From Leptospirales bacterium (GTDB lineage Bacteria; Spirochaetota; Leptospiria; Leptospirales; Leptonemataceae): a stretch of DNA of 64,000 bases. The stretch covers positions 51,477-115,476 of the forward strand of contig JAEUSB010000069.1 of NCBI GenBank assembly GCA_016788865.1. The letters are read 5' to 3'. Both the position numbers and the translations under genes were made by a program. The notes beneath the pieces are model-generated. The model ran no database searches. It had not been told where the DNA came from and was given only the letters and a program-made list of their open reading frames with translations. Of the stretch, positions 39,425 to 48,120 are shown piece by piece. The first letter of the stretch is position 1; every line of letters begins with the position of its first letter.

Positions 39425-42352
39425 TTATAGTTTATAGTTCATGCTGAAGGAGTAGCTAACTCCATCGCGGTAAGATCGAACGATCTGCTCCTGATTGTTC
39501 AGCAGCGGATTCTTTTGAACGACTTTGAATCGCGTATCGAGAATATTCTTTGCTGCGGCTTTGATATCCAGGCGCTCGCCGACCTTCTTTTCGAAAACGA
39601 GATCCAGAATGCCCGCACCCTTCTCGATTTGGTCAGGCGCACCAGACGATCCCGCAGCATCGATTCGATCCCCGAAGATATTATACAGCAGCCCGATCGA
39701 CGACAGCCGATCTTTGTCCAGATAATAGTTGAACTTTACGTTATACACGTAGGGCGATTGACCTTCAAGGTCGCGTTCAAGATTTGTAGGGTTGTAAATA
39801 GCCCGGCGACTTGTAGGATCCACAAGACCCACGCGAATGAATGTCTGATCTACCCAATCCATGACCTCAACACGTGATCGGATGAAGAACAGGTTGGATT
39901 CAAAGCCAAACCGTTCTGCGAAGTATTTGCGGAACTCAAACTCGAGACCACGAATCTCGCCATTCTTAGCGTTGATGAAGGTGAAATCACGATTTGTGGA
40001 AAGAGAAGAAAGACCAATCTTTTCAATTGGATTGGACAGACCCTTGTAGAAGACACCTACACCGAGGTAATCGTCTGTAGTCATGTACCATTCCCAGCGT
40101 GCGTCATAGTTATGTACGTAGGCACGCGCGAGCTGGTTATTTCCGAAGATTCTCTCCCCGCCAAATGTTCCCTGGAAACCGACAGGTGAGAGGTCACGGA
40201 AATCCGGTCTGTTGACTGTTTCGGTGTAACCGAAGCGCAGATTCATATCGGCAGTTATTTCTGCGATCAGGTTTGCGGAGGGCAAAAGGTCCTTGGTGTG
40301 GAGTTTGCCAATCTTGGATTGTGCAACATTATAGTAGTTGCTTGGATCAAATTCGTATCCCAGTGGGTATGCTGCTTCGTATGTCTTGACCGTCTGGAAA
40401 CTGTCTTCATATCGCGCACCGCCAACAAAGCGGAATTTCGCCACCAGAGGCATATCAAGTTGTCCGCAGTAGGCATGCAGCTTTTGCTCTGCGTCATAGA
40501 AGTTTGGAACAGACGTCTGCTCCTGGAACCTGTATCCTTTCTGGATGAGAGCGGCCACGTTATTGACGACCGATCCCGGGGTGAACTCGTTGCTTGCTGC
40601 AGAAGGGATCACGGATTGGGGCACGTAATTGAATGTTCTATTACGAAGTTCCTTCACACGATCACTGGCCATGGCTCCAAACTTAAACTTGGATTGCAGG
40701 CCGCTCCATTGGCTGAACGGGATCTCGTAGTTGAATGCGCCCGTTTCGGTAAGATCCTCTGAGAACGAATAGAACTGCAAAGCGTTGTCAGTTGAAGTGG
40801 CCCGGGTTCTGAAATCAAAGATCCCCGCAGGACGTTGAAACAATTGTTGGGTCAGGTTGGGCTCATCGCGATTGGCCTTGGAGTAGCCAACTGACCAGTC
40901 AAGTTTGTGAGGCCTCCAGTTTGGCGAGAAGTTCAGCGCATGCTCCCCTCCAAACACCTGGTGCAAAATTTCCCGACCAATCCAGCCTGTGTTCTGCGAT
41001 GAGAAATCAACTGGCTCACCACCATTTGCTGTAGAAACGAAGCCTTCGGATTTACGGACGTATTTGTCGGAGTTTCTTGAATAGAACGTTTTGGAGAAGA
41101 CTCTCTGGTTTGGAACAAACTCGTAGGAGAGGTTCACGTTATTGCCCCAGAGCACGCTCTCGGTCCACTTTTTAACGTCAGAAGTGATCAGAGGGGAGAG
41201 AAAGGCCGTCTCCGCTACTATCTGGTTCACTGGATTGATGACAGCATAGGTGTTTTCTTTGCTCTCGCGGAAGCGCCATTTGCGACCGTAGGACGTGCCA
41301 AGCAGGTATCCAAACTTTGATCTGGCGCCAACAGGAATTGCATCGCCTACCGAAAGCTTTAGATCTCTGTCGAACGGAGCGTTGATTGTTTTTGAGTCCC
41401 AGGTATTTGGCATCGTGGCAGCTACACCGCCAACATATGCATTTGGCAAGCCGCCAAAGACTGTTCCACGCACAACTGGAATGAAGGGCGGCAAATCGCG
41501 CACAGCCTCTGGGAGGGCCCGCGTTCCATCATCTTTGCCCAGGTAATCCTTTTTTCCGCCCTTGTAGGTTTGAAAATGGCGTTGCGTGGTGTTTGCGTTG
41601 CCGCCAAGGGTGAGGCCTCCAGCAAAAGAGAATACGTCTGGAAATTCTTGAGTCTCAATTTTTACCAGACCACCGGAGAATTCTGCCGGATCTTCAGGAA
41701 GAAAGGACTTAATGATTCTAATGTTTTTGATGAGTGCTGCGGGAAAAAGGTCGAGCGGAACAACTCGTTTGTCGGGCTCTGGTGAAGACAACAGTGTTCC
41801 ATTGAGTTCTGTTGTTGAATAACGTTCCCCGAGACCACGGACGAAAACATACTTACCATCCACGATCGTAATACCCGTAACGCGCTTCAGCACATCGCTC
41901 GCTGACGAGTCAGGACTTTTCTTGATGGCTTCCTGGCTAACGCCATCCGAAACGGCTCCAGATTTTCTTTGCAGTGCCAGCAAAGAGGCTTGCGTATTGT
42001 TCAGCTGCCGACCCTGGATCACCACCTCTTGCGCGGTTTTGACTCCCAGGGCAATCGTGGACATGTTCGTTGTCTGTCCCGCTACTAGAGTGACTTTTCG
42101 GATTTGCGGTTCATAAACCGCAATTTGAAACGTCACTTCATAGTCGCCCGGGGGCGCTTCGAGCGTGTAACGCCCTTCGAAATCCGTTTGTGTAAAGGCA
42201 TTGATGCTCTTGATGACGACCGCAACGCCGAACATTGGTTCGGCGCTGGTGGCATCGATAATCTGCCCTGTGAGTCTGGCATTCTGAGCGAATAGGAGAT
42301 TCGGCATCAGCAATGCAGCCAGCAGGAATAATCTAAAAATGACTTGCTTCAT
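39425..42352 (-). CDS. TonB-dependent outer-membrane receptor
   Basis: Outer-membrane active-transport channel of 975 aa. Signal peptide M-K-Q-V-I-F-R-L-F-L-L-A-A-L-L-M-P-N-L-L-F-A-Q is followed by a carboxypeptidase-regulatory-like domain (about 25-105: L-T-G-Q-I-I-D-A-T-S-A-E-P), a plug (about 130-245: D-V-L-K-R-V-T-G-I-T, V-F-V-R-G-L-G-E-R-Y, P-D-K-R-V-V-P-L-D-L-F-P) and a long barrel ending in F-S-M-N-Y-K-L. A Pho-box-like repeat lies 45 nt upstream. Operon order is receptor, ExbB, ExbD, TonB, giving a complete energised system. Substrate is not known; phosphate-starvation control and the PstS neighbour suggest a phosphorylated compound, not iron. Confidence 0.92.
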   Translation of the reverse strand: MKQVIFRLFLLAALLMPNLLFAQNARLTGQIIDATSAEPMFGVAVVIKSINAFTQTDFEGRYTLEAPPGDYEVTFQIAVYEPQIRKVTLVAGQTTNMSTIALGVKTAQEVVIQGRQLNNTQASLLALQRKSGAVSDGVSQEAIKKSPDSSASDVLKRVTGITIVDGKYVFVRGLGERYSTTELNGTLLSSPEPDKRVVPLDLFPAALIKNIRIIKSFLPEDPAEFSGGLVKIETQEFPDVFSFAGGLTLGGNANTTQRHFQTYKGGKKDYLGKDDGTRALPEAVRDLPPFIPVVRGTVFGGLPNAYVGGVAATMPNTWDSKTINAPFDRDLKLSVGDAIPVGARSKFGYLLGTSYGRKWRFRESKENTYAVINPVNQIVAETAFLSPLITSDVKKWTESVLWGNNVNLSYEFVPNQRVFSKTFYSRNSDKYVRKSEGFVSTANGGEPVDFSSQNTGWIGREILHQVFGGEHALNFSPNWRPHKLDWSVGYSKANRDEPNLTQQLFQRPAGIFDFRTRATSTDNALQFYSFSEDLTETGAFNYEIPFSQWSGLQSKFKFGAMASDRVKELRNRTFNYVPQSVIPSAASNEFTPGSVVNNVAALIQKGYRFQEQTSVPNFYDAEQKLHAYCGQLDMPLVAKFRFVGGARYEDSFQTVKTYEAAYPLGYEFDPSNYYNVAQSKIGKLHTKDLLPSANLIAEITADMNLRFGYTETVNRPDFRDLSPVGFQGTFGGERIFGNNQLARAYVHNYDARWEWYMTTDDYLGVGVFYKGLSNPIEKIGLSSLSTNRDFTFINAKNGEIRGLEFEFRKYFAERFGFESNLFFIRSRVEVMDWVDQTFIRVGLVDPTSRRAIYNPTNLERDLEGQSPYVYNVKFNYYLDKDRLSSIGLLYNIFGDRIDAAGSSGAPDQIEKGAGILDLVFEKKVGERLDIKAAAKNILDTRFKVVQKNPLLNNQEQIVRSYRDGVSYSFSMNYKL

Positions 42353-42396
42353 ATTTTTCTCGCACTGATTGAGTTGCTATAGTTGAATGTTTTTTC

Positions 42397-42414
42397 GTTA
42401 CACTTGAGTGACAG
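42397..42414 (-). promoter_or_regulatory. Pho-box-like site upstream of the TonB-dependent receptor
   Basis: On the minus strand, CTGTCAC-TCAA-GTGTAAC: two seven-base repeats separated by four bases, the 11-nt period of PhoB boxes (consensus CTGTCAT-N4-CTGTCAT). A CTATAG-like -10 follows about 15 nt downstream. PhoB regulation is inferred from the motif and the pstS-like neighbour. Confidence 0.6.
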
Positions 42415-42431
42415 AGTCGTAAAGATTCTGC

Positions 42432-42923
42432 TCAATCGCCTGGTCCTAAACTCGCGACCTTGTACTTTCCGTTTGCGCCAACGATTAGTTTGACATAGGT
42501 TAGCTCTGATATCTGGGAACTGGACTTGAGTTTGATTGATCCTGGATAGATCAACGTCATTCCGCCCGATTCTTCATTCTTGCGGTTTGGAAGAATTGCC
42601 TCAACGCGAACCGGTCCTCCGGAACGCATAAACTCGCGAATTCTGTCTGATACGACTTCGCGAAATGAGCCTTCAATCTGCCAGGCTGCATTCGGGTCAC
42701 CCTTCGTCGGCTGCCTGTGACGCACCGGGGCTCTGGGGTAATATTCCTTCTTGAACTCTGCTTCATTCACCAGGCATTTGGGCTGCTCAGAATCAAAAGA
42801 ATTCAAGAAACATTCGACAGCACCTTCGGGGCTGTTTGCTGCCGAATTCATGTTCCAGTCATTGCTTCCTGGCGAGCAAGATGCCGCCAGGAGCAAGACA
42901 AGTACCAAAACGTTGGGTTTCAA
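42432..42923 (-). CDS. Putative lipoprotein, second gene of the phosphate-locus lipoprotein operon
   Basis: Exported protein of 163 aa with M-K-P-N-V-L-V-L-V-L-L-L-A-A-S-C, a clear lipobox, when read from TTG 42923. TTG 42956 is an alternative that overlaps the upstream gene by 37 nt. Both candidate starts are TTG without a strong Shine-Dalgarno, so coupling to the upstream stop (TTGA) seems likely. The mature part has E-C-F-L-N-S-F-D-S-E and a C-terminal beta region (M-T-L-I-Y-P-G-S-I-K-L-K). No known family recognised. Confidence 0.62.
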   Translation of the reverse strand: MKPNVLVLVLLLAASCSPGSNDWNMNSAANSPEGAVECFLNSFDSEQPKCLVNEAEFKKEYYPRAPVRHRQPTKGDPNAAWQIEGSFREVVSDRIREFMRSGGPVRVEAILPNRKNEESGGMTLIYPGSIKLKSSSQISELTYVKLIVGANGKYKVASLGPGD

Positions 42924-44293
42924 TTGATTGAGAAGCGCGTCCAGCCGCTGGTCCAATTCTGACCGCTGATCATTCCAAATGGAGTCGTGTTGTCCTGGAA
43001 GAATGAATCATTGAAGCCAGATACGCTACTAAGCGAGCCTACGGTCGGAACAGTTCCGCTTGGTTGCAGATCAATCCCGGATTCGCTGGTTGGGCCGCTT
43101 ACGTTTGGTGGGCTTACCATAGAAGCAATAGTGGCCGTAGCCCCATAGGGAGTTCCCGCAAGCGCGAACGTGGTACATGTGCCGGCCGAAGCCGTGCTAC
43201 TGCCGTCTGCATAGAAGTTCTGCAGGCTAACAGACGTCCCTGTGTCCTGACACTGGATGGCTCCATTGGCCCCGGTCGAACCGTACATTTCTCCACTTCC
43301 ATGCGTGATTGAACCCTGCATCTGCACACGCACTCGCCCAAAAGTTGCAGTGGGCGCGCCGGATGGATACGGAGTTGGGCCCGGTCCGATCAGCGTAAAG
43401 TTCGCGAGTTTCACATTTGAAAGAGCCGTCGTGGCCCCTCCGCTCAATGTGCAGGGCGCATTACAAAGTCCGTTGAATTCGATCCCGCGCGGATCTGTGG
43501 AGCCACGACCAACAGTCGTTTGATAGCGAATTCCAATCAGGAACTGGAGTTTTCCATTGTAGCCTTCATCAATGTCGAAATCGTCATCAGACGATCCAGT
43601 AGAGAGAAGAAATTTGGCGTTAACAGTACCGCCGAAGAATTCAAAAGAGTCATCACCGCCCATGTGGCATTGAACGTGATCAAGATTGGTGCCGCTTCCG
43701 ACAGCGTAAAGGCTGAGGCAGTTCAGTTCCTGGTTAGCCGCGATCGGAAAGCCTGCGTATTCAATACGAACGTAGCTCAAACTTCCAGAGCTATCGCCGG
43801 GCTCGTTGGAGCTGGGACCGCCATAATTTTGCGGAAAGGCTCCTTCCGTTTGTTTGGCTGGCTGATTTGTTGGCGCCTTACCAATCATAACAATGCCACC
43901 CCAATCGCCTGTGGCGCGTGTTCCGACTGGTTGGGCAGAAGTAAAGACCACTGGCTGAGTGGACGATCCATTCGCTACAAGCTTGCCGCCTTTCAGCACG
44001 AACAGTGTGGCTGCGGTGTCAGCATAGACTTGAGCTCCTGCTGGAATTGTAAGTGTTACACCTGACGGTATAAAGACGGCACCGGTCAGCAAGAGGCAAG
44101 TGCCCGTGACCTGACTTCCTGAAATTGTCCCGGACAAGATGCGCACACCCTGACACGGTGGATTGGCGCCCGCCAGGCCTGCTGCCAGTGCGAGATATCC
44201 GTTGGTGTAATCTTCATCCGCCTTTGTCAGGCCGATTTCGCTACAGCCCAGAGTAAACAGGGCCAGTAGACCCGAAAGAATTGCTTTCTGCAT
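42920..44293 (-). CDS. Large lipoprotein with beta-helix-like repeats, first gene of the Pho-box lipoprotein operon
   Basis: Lipoprotein of 457 aa. ATG 44293 has GAGG upstream and begins M-Q-K-A-I-L-S-G-L-L-A-L-F-T-L-G-C, lipobox at Cys17. The mature part is rich in Gly, Thr, Ser and Asn with strand-turn patterns: P-S-G-V-T-L-T-I-P-A-G-A-Q-V-Y-A, K-G-G-K-L-V-A-N-G-S, G-D-W-G-G-I-V-M-I-G-K-A-P. These look like a beta-helix or adhesin-like fold. Similar proteins often sit next to TonB receptors in my recollection, notably in phosphate-regulated loci, but this was not checked. A Pho-box-like repeat lies about 45 nt upstream. Confidence 0.8.
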   Translation of the reverse strand: MQKAILSGLLALFTLGCSEIGLTKADEDYTNGYLALAAGLAGANPPCQGVRILSGTISGSQVTGTCLLLTGAVFIPSGVTLTIPAGAQVYADTAATLFVLKGGKLVANGSSTQPVVFTSAQPVGTRATGDWGGIVMIGKAPTNQPAKQTEGAFPQNYGGPSSNEPGDSSGSLSYVRIEYAGFPIAANQELNCLSLYAVGSGTNLDHVQCHMGGDDSFEFFGGTVNAKFLLSTGSSDDDFDIDEGYNGKLQFLIGIRYQTTVGRGSTDPRGIEFNGLCNAPCTLSGGATTALSNVKLANFTLIGPGPTPYPSGAPTATFGRVRVQMQGSITHGSGEMYGSTGANGAIQCQDTGTSVSLQNFYADGSSTASAGTCTTFALAGTPYGATATIASMVSPPNVSGPTSESGIDLQPSGTVPTVGSLSSVSGFNDSFFQDNTTPFGMISGQNWTSGWTRFSIN

Positions 44294-44338
44294 CTTAAAC
44301 CTCAATCGATAAATCAAGGGTCAATATGTCAGGTTGCT

Positions 44339-44356
44339 GTTACGGGTTTGTTACAG
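44339..44356 (-). promoter_or_regulatory. Pho-box-like site upstream of the lipoprotein operon
   Basis: On the minus strand, CTGTAAC-AAAC-CCGTAAC, again two seven-base repeats at an 11-nt period. A third degenerate copy, ACCTGAC, follows at the same spacing. It lies about 45 nt upstream of the lipoprotein ATG, as the box at 42397 does for the receptor. Confidence 0.6.
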
Positions 44357-44420
44357 AGAAGTGAACGTTGTGGAATTTTCGGCCAGATTTGCTTGAGGGA
44401 GCTGACCGGTGCTTTGAGTG

Positions 44421-44468
44421 AAAAACCGTCCAGCTGAAGACAAGACCGGCTCGGTTGAGCCGGTCTTG
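44421..44468 (-). terminator. Hairpin terminator after the sulfate-locus porin
   Basis: CAAGACCGGCTC (44441-44452) and GAGCCGGTCTTG (44457-44468) form a perfect twelve-pair stem with a four-base loop. On the minus strand, a run of five T (44425-44421) follows about 15 nt after the stem. It lies 25 nt past the porin stop and insulates the downstream lipoprotein operon. Confidence 0.7.
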
Positions 44469-44493
44469 ATCAATGGATTGAATTTCAGATCGA

Positions 44494-46242
44494 TTAGAAA
44501 TCGTAGACTGCGCGAACAAATACTTGTTTGGCTTCCTTTGGCTTTCCGCCGAAATCATTGGCAGTGATGGGGGTCCCACCGTTCGCAGCAATGATCGAGT
44601 TCACGTTATCCGAAATACTTGTTCCGGACGTGAAAGTTGGAATGCTTTCCAGGCCGTTGACTTTGGTTTTCTCCCCGTCAGAGTTTGTGCTCTTTAGAGT
44701 TTCTACACCGAGGGCAATTGTGAGCCTGCTAAACGGTGACCAGGTTGCAGCGTACGTTTCACGTTTGAAACGAGCCTTTCCAAGGTCGATCGTGGCGCTC
44801 GTGCCTTTCGTCGCTCCTAGCGTTGCATCTCCGTTTCCAATCCGGCCGTCGCGAATGTCCAGTTCATATAACTGAGTGAAATACGATTTCGCAGGCAATG
44901 CGCTGACGCTGCCTGTGCTTCCTGTTCCATAAATGTGCCGCGCAAGTACCCCGAATTGGCCCACTTTTGCGTGGATATAGCCCCAGTTGACCTGGCCGTT
45001 TGCATCCGTATCACGCTGGTAATACGTAGTGTAATCGTTGGGCAGCTGGGCACCTGTTGCCATCATGGTATTGTCGAGTCTGACCGCAGATGATCGCTTA
45101 TCCTTCAGAGCTGCATGCCCGCCACCGATCGTAACTTTCGCCACACCCAAATCGAATGCTCCGCCAATTTCCGCTCCCAGATACCGATCCTGTTTGGCGC
45201 GTGCATCCCCATTGTAGAAATCGAATTGGGCGAGCGCATTAGGACTTACCGGAAGGTTTGCCGTAACAAATTGAAATTCCTGACGTTTGATGTTAGTGAT
45301 GTTTTTTATGCGAACGGGGAAACCGACCGAGATGTCAATGTCCTTATCCTTGCCAGTTGGGTGAAAGCTCGGTAACGCATAGAAATCATAGCCGTAAGAA
45401 TCACCAGATCCGTTTACAAGATTGCGTAGGTTTGTGCGCGCTTGTGTCTGTTGAGCGGAGGTAAGACCAGTAGTTGCAACCAGTAACGCCGGTTGACCGT
45501 TAGGACCGGTTGTTGCGAGCACGGGAGCACTGGAAGCAAGGAGCGCTGCTGACTGGGCTGAGTGCAACGCTTGTCCGTTGTTCTTACGGAATCCTTCCCC
45601 GTTTACTAATTGGAGCTGAACCCCGAAGTAGTCTGCCTTGTGCATAAAGGAAATTCCGCGGTCAGCGGAGGAGGCAGCAAAGCCTGATTTCTCAACCGCA
45701 TTTTGATCAATGAAACGATGCTTCCAGTAGGCCTCGTTGGAGTATCCCGCCTGTCCGTCAACGATCGCTATCGGCTGCATGCCAAGCCGGAAAGACCCTT
45801 CACCAAATGACGCACTGTAGAGGGGAAGCTGGAAGTAGGCGAACTTCAGTTCCGCAATCTGCGAGCTATTGCCGCTGGTGGTTGTACTATTACTTGAGCC
45901 AATTGCACTGTTTGCCAGATTCCCGCCGTCAACAGTTACCCGGAAGCCGGCCCCTTTCCATGGGCCCTCGGTTACGTCTCCACGGAAGTTCAGGTATGCC
46001 CGTGGAACAACAAACCCCTGATTGGTGCCAGTCGTTCCGTTCTGGTCAATTACTCCATTCCTTTCGTGATCCGGGCGCTCGTAACCGGCGAAGATCGTTC
46101 CATCTGCTTTGAAGGAGCTCTGTCCTTCCTTTTCATCAACTTTCTTGTCCAACCATTGCGTTTCATAGCCTGCAAGGTTTGACGAGATCAATACCGCAGC
46201 GATTGCCGCAGCAGTTAGAGTAATTCTACTTTTTCGTCTCAT
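44494..46242 (-). CDS. Outer-membrane porin in the sulfate-uptake operon
   Basis: Beta-barrel protein of 582 aa. ATG 46242 has GAGGGAAG upstream and a signal peptide ending near S-S-N-L-A-G-Y. An N-terminal charged segment (K-V-D-E-K-E-G-Q-S-S-F) may form a coiled periplasmic part. The barrel resembles phosphate-selective-porin-type proteins: F-V-V-P-R-A-Y-L-N-F-R-G, E-L-K-F-A-Y-F-Q-L-P-L, R-L-G-M-Q-P-I. It ends F-V-R-A-V-Y-D-F, a typical C-terminal strand. It lies 20 nt after the sulfate-binding protein gene, so a role as an anion channel for sulfate or thiosulfate is inferred from context only. Confidence 0.83.
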   Translation of the reverse strand: MRRKSRITLTAAAIAAVLISSNLAGYETQWLDKKVDEKEGQSSFKADGTIFAGYERPDHERNGVIDQNGTTGTNQGFVVPRAYLNFRGDVTEGPWKGAGFRVTVDGGNLANSAIGSSNSTTTSGNSSQIAELKFAYFQLPLYSASFGEGSFRLGMQPIAIVDGQAGYSNEAYWKHRFIDQNAVEKSGFAASSADRGISFMHKADYFGVQLQLVNGEGFRKNNGQALHSAQSAALLASSAPVLATTGPNGQPALLVATTGLTSAQQTQARTNLRNLVNGSGDSYGYDFYALPSFHPTGKDKDIDISVGFPVRIKNITNIKRQEFQFVTANLPVSPNALAQFDFYNGDARAKQDRYLGAEIGGAFDLGVAKVTIGGGHAALKDKRSSAVRLDNTMMATGAQLPNDYTTYYQRDTDANGQVNWGYIHAKVGQFGVLARHIYGTGSTGSVSALPAKSYFTQLYELDIRDGRIGNGDATLGATKGTSATIDLGKARFKRETYAATWSPFSRLTIALGVETLKSTNSDGEKTKVNGLESIPTFTSGTSISDNVNSIIAANGGTPITANDFGGKPKEAKQVFVRAVYDF

Positions 46243-46262
46243 ATTAGCTTCTTCCCTCTTTC

Positions 46263-47258
46263 TCAGCGTTTGGAGTATATTTGGTCGAACTCTGCCCCAT
46301 CGCCAAAAATCGCTTTCTGTACAGAAAGCCAACCGCCAAATTGTTCCTGAATAGAAAATAGTTGAATTCGTGGAAAGGGAAATTGGGCTGCAATTCCCGC
46401 ATTTCGGGGTCGGTAATAGTACTTACCCGCTATGCGCTGACCTTCGTCAGTATACAGGTAGCGCAGGTATTCCTCAGCCAATGCCTTGACCCCCCGGCGG
46501 TCGGCAGTTTTCTCCACTACGGCGACCGAAGGCTCGGCTAGAATGCTGATCGACGGGTTGACAATCTGGAATTTATCTCTTCCGAACTGGTTCAATATCA
46601 GGTAGGCTTCGTTCTCCCATGAAATGAAGACATCGCCCTGGCCGTTCTTTGCAAATGTGGTTGTCGAGCCGCGGGCCCCGGAATCAAGCACGGGAACATT
46701 TCTAAAAAGTTTCCTGAGGTATTCGCGGGCTTTCACTTCACTCCCGTATTTTCTCAGTGCATACCCCTTTGCTGCCAGATAGTTCCAGCGGGCTCCACCT
46801 GACGTTTTCGGGTTGGGCGTAATCACGGAGACCCCTTCACGAGCTAGGTCGTCCCAATCCTTAATCCCCTTTGGATTGCCGTGCCGCACAACGAACACGA
46901 TCGTTGACGTATAGGGTGCGCTGTTATAGGGTAGCTTGTTGATCCAATCTTTTGGAATTAGATTGGTTCGCCGGGCAATTTCGTCAATATCGTAGGCCAG
47001 CGCCAGAGTCACCACGTCGGCTTCAAGGCCATCGATTACTGCTCGAGCCTGTTTGCCGGAGCCGCCATGCGATTGGTTTACCGACACGGTCTTGCCGGCT
47101 TTGGCTTTCCAGTATCTTGTGAAGGCCTGGTTAAACTCCTTGTAAAGTTCGCGCGTTGGGTCATAGGATACGTTTAGCAGTTGAGTCTCATCTGCAAAAA
47201 CTGATGACCAGCTAATACTCATAGCGGTCATGATGATCAAGATATTCCTGTTTTTCAT
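46263..47258 (-). CDS. sbp: Sulfate/thiosulfate-binding protein
   Basis: Periplasmic substrate-binding protein of the Sbp/CysP family, 331 aa. ATG 47258 has GGAG eight bases upstream and a signal peptide [22 protein letters not shown]; the frame reaching back to 47312 is not needed. Family segments are [49 protein letters not shown] and W-E-N-E-A. It feeds CysT/CysW/CysA encoded divergently. Two Rrf2-type operator repeats lie 265-360 nt upstream. Confidence 0.92.
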   Translation of the reverse strand: MKNRNILIIMTAMSISWSSVFADETQLLNVSYDPTRELYKEFNQAFTRYWKAKAGKTVSVNQSHGGSGKQARAVIDGLEADVVTLALAYDIDEIARRTNLIPKDWINKLPYNSAPYTSTIVFVVRHGNPKGIKDWDDLAREGVSVITPNPKTSGGARWNYLAAKGYALRKYGSEVKAREYLRKLFRNVPVLDSGARGSTTTFAKNGQGDVFISWENEAYLILNQFGRDKFQIVNPSISILAEPSVAVVEKTADRRGVKALAEEYLRYLYTDEGQRIAGKYYYRPRNAGIAAQFPFPRIQLFSIQEQFGGWLSVQKAIFGDGAEFDQIYSKR

Positions 47259-47523
47259 TGTGTTTCTCCGTTTATTGATTTTCCCAAAAAGTGCGAGGTG
47301 CAATTTCAACATCGTTCCTCGAGCAATGTTGGGTCTTCCACGGGTCTTCTTCCTCCAACAGGTTCTATTCTAAGGGATTTAGTTAGAATCCGGACTTGCA
47401 GTGCGTAGGCGTGCCTCTTCGATTCATTCGCATAATGCTCGTGAGGTGAATCATTGGAAATTTGATCCGGTTTCGACGATGGCTTCATGTCGTATCCCCG
47501 TTCCTCAGGCGGGCCTTGTATAT

Positions 47524-47540
47524 ACGATAAAAATAGTCGT
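47524..47540. promoter_or_regulatory. Rrf2-type operator repeat, copy 1
   Basis: ACGA (47524-47527), nine A/T-rich bases and TCGT (47537-47540). The wider sequence fits the consensus ATACGAYWWAAATRGTCGT shared by the three copies. It lies upstream of the sbp-porin operon. Confidence 0.65.
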
Positions 47541-47598
47541 TATTCCGGCTCGGTAATTCCTTCTCGATCTTCACCTGCGGTCCGCTCCTTATTTATAT

Positions 47599-47615
47599 AC
47601 GACTAAAATGGTCGT
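47599..47615. promoter_or_regulatory. Rrf2-type operator repeat, copy 2
   Basis: ACGA (47599-47602), nine bases, TCGT (47612-47615). This is the most symmetric copy, ACGAC...GTCGT. It lies between the rrf2 stop and sbp, 75 nt from copy 1, an integral number of helical turns. Confidence 0.65.
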
Positions 47616-47632
47616 AATTTAGTCAAAAAAAA

Positions 47633-48097
47633 TTAGATCCCGTCGCCGCCCACAAGGCTGACATTCATCACCTCGCGCTGGGTAACGATACTTTCTGCAA
47701 ACACGCTGGCCAGTGTGGCACGATCCATCATGTCGGCGACATAGTTCCGCACGTTGAGCATCAGGCGTCTGAAGCGGCAAACTCTTTCTTGTTTGCAGGG
47801 CTCGTAGTGGGCAATAGAGACACAGCCGATTGGGGCAAGAATCCCATCAAAGAACCGCACAATTTGGCCCATGGTAATGTCTCCGGGTGGTTTTGCCAGC
47901 CGGTATCCACCATGCTTGCCGGCAGTACTGTCGACCCATCCCTGCGTTTTCATATCGAGCATGATGTGCTCAAGAAATCTCTTGGGGATGCGGTTTGTAT
48001 ACGCCAGGTCGGAGATTGAAACAGGACTCCCTCCATAGTTCTCAACCAGTGTGAATATGGCGCGCAGCGCATAGTCTGTTTTCTTTGAGAGTCTCAT
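47633..48097 (-). CDS. Rrf2 family transcriptional regulator
   Basis: Winged-helix regulator of the Rrf2 (IscR, CymR, NsrR) family, 154 aa. Internal ATG 48097 gives M-R-L-S-K-K-T-D-Y-A-L-R-A-I, the canonical family start, so the longer frame to 48136 is rejected. Recognition-helix region is S-I-S-D-L-A-Y-T-N-R-I-P-K-R-F-L-E-H-I-M. Three cysteines in the middle (G-C-V-S, C-K-Q-E-R-V-C) fit the Fe-S-cluster-type spacing of this family. It lies between sbp and cysT, and its own upstream region carries a matching inverted repeat, as do two sites before sbp. It probably controls sulfate transport, as CymR does for sulfur metabolism in Bacillus. Confidence 0.88.
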   Translation of the reverse strand: MRLSKKTDYALRAIFTLVENYGGSPVSISDLAYTNRIPKRFLEHIMLDMKTQGWVDSTAGKHGGYRLAKPPGDITMGQIVRFFDGILAPIGCVSIAHYEPCKQERVCRFRRLMLNVRNYVADMMDRATLASVFAESIVTQREVMNVSLVGGDGI

Positions 48098-48103
48098 ATA
48101 AAT

Positions 48104-48120
48104 ACGATATAAATAGTCGT
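48104..48120. promoter_or_regulatory. Rrf2-type operator repeat, copy 3, at the rrf2 start
   Basis: ACGA (48104-48107), nine bases, TCGT (48117-48120). It is centred about 15 nt upstream of the rrf2 ATG (48097) and about 130 nt upstream of cysT. The position suggests autorepression and joint control of the divergent cysTWA genes. Confidence 0.68.

Larger units (their letters stand above)
47259..47632. other. 374-nt regulatory region between the sulfate-binding protein and Rrf2 regulator genes
   Basis: No convincing gene. It holds two copies of the ACGA-N9-TCGT repeat (listed separately). A 60-codon minus-strand ORF (47306-47488) ends near the sbp leader, but its codon content and lack of a family make it doubtful. 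Its long leader of about 260 nt before sbp has inverted stretches, none matching a riboswitch I recognise. Confidence 0.5.

Noticed and set aside
47306..47488. 60-aa minus-strand ORF in the sbp leader
   Set aside because: No family features, only a weak ribosome-binding site and unremarkable composition; a leader peptide cannot be excluded but is not supported.
47259..47632. Possible SAM or other riboswitch before sbp
   Set aside because: The long leader and inverted stretches raised the idea, but no conserved core of a known riboswitch could be found.
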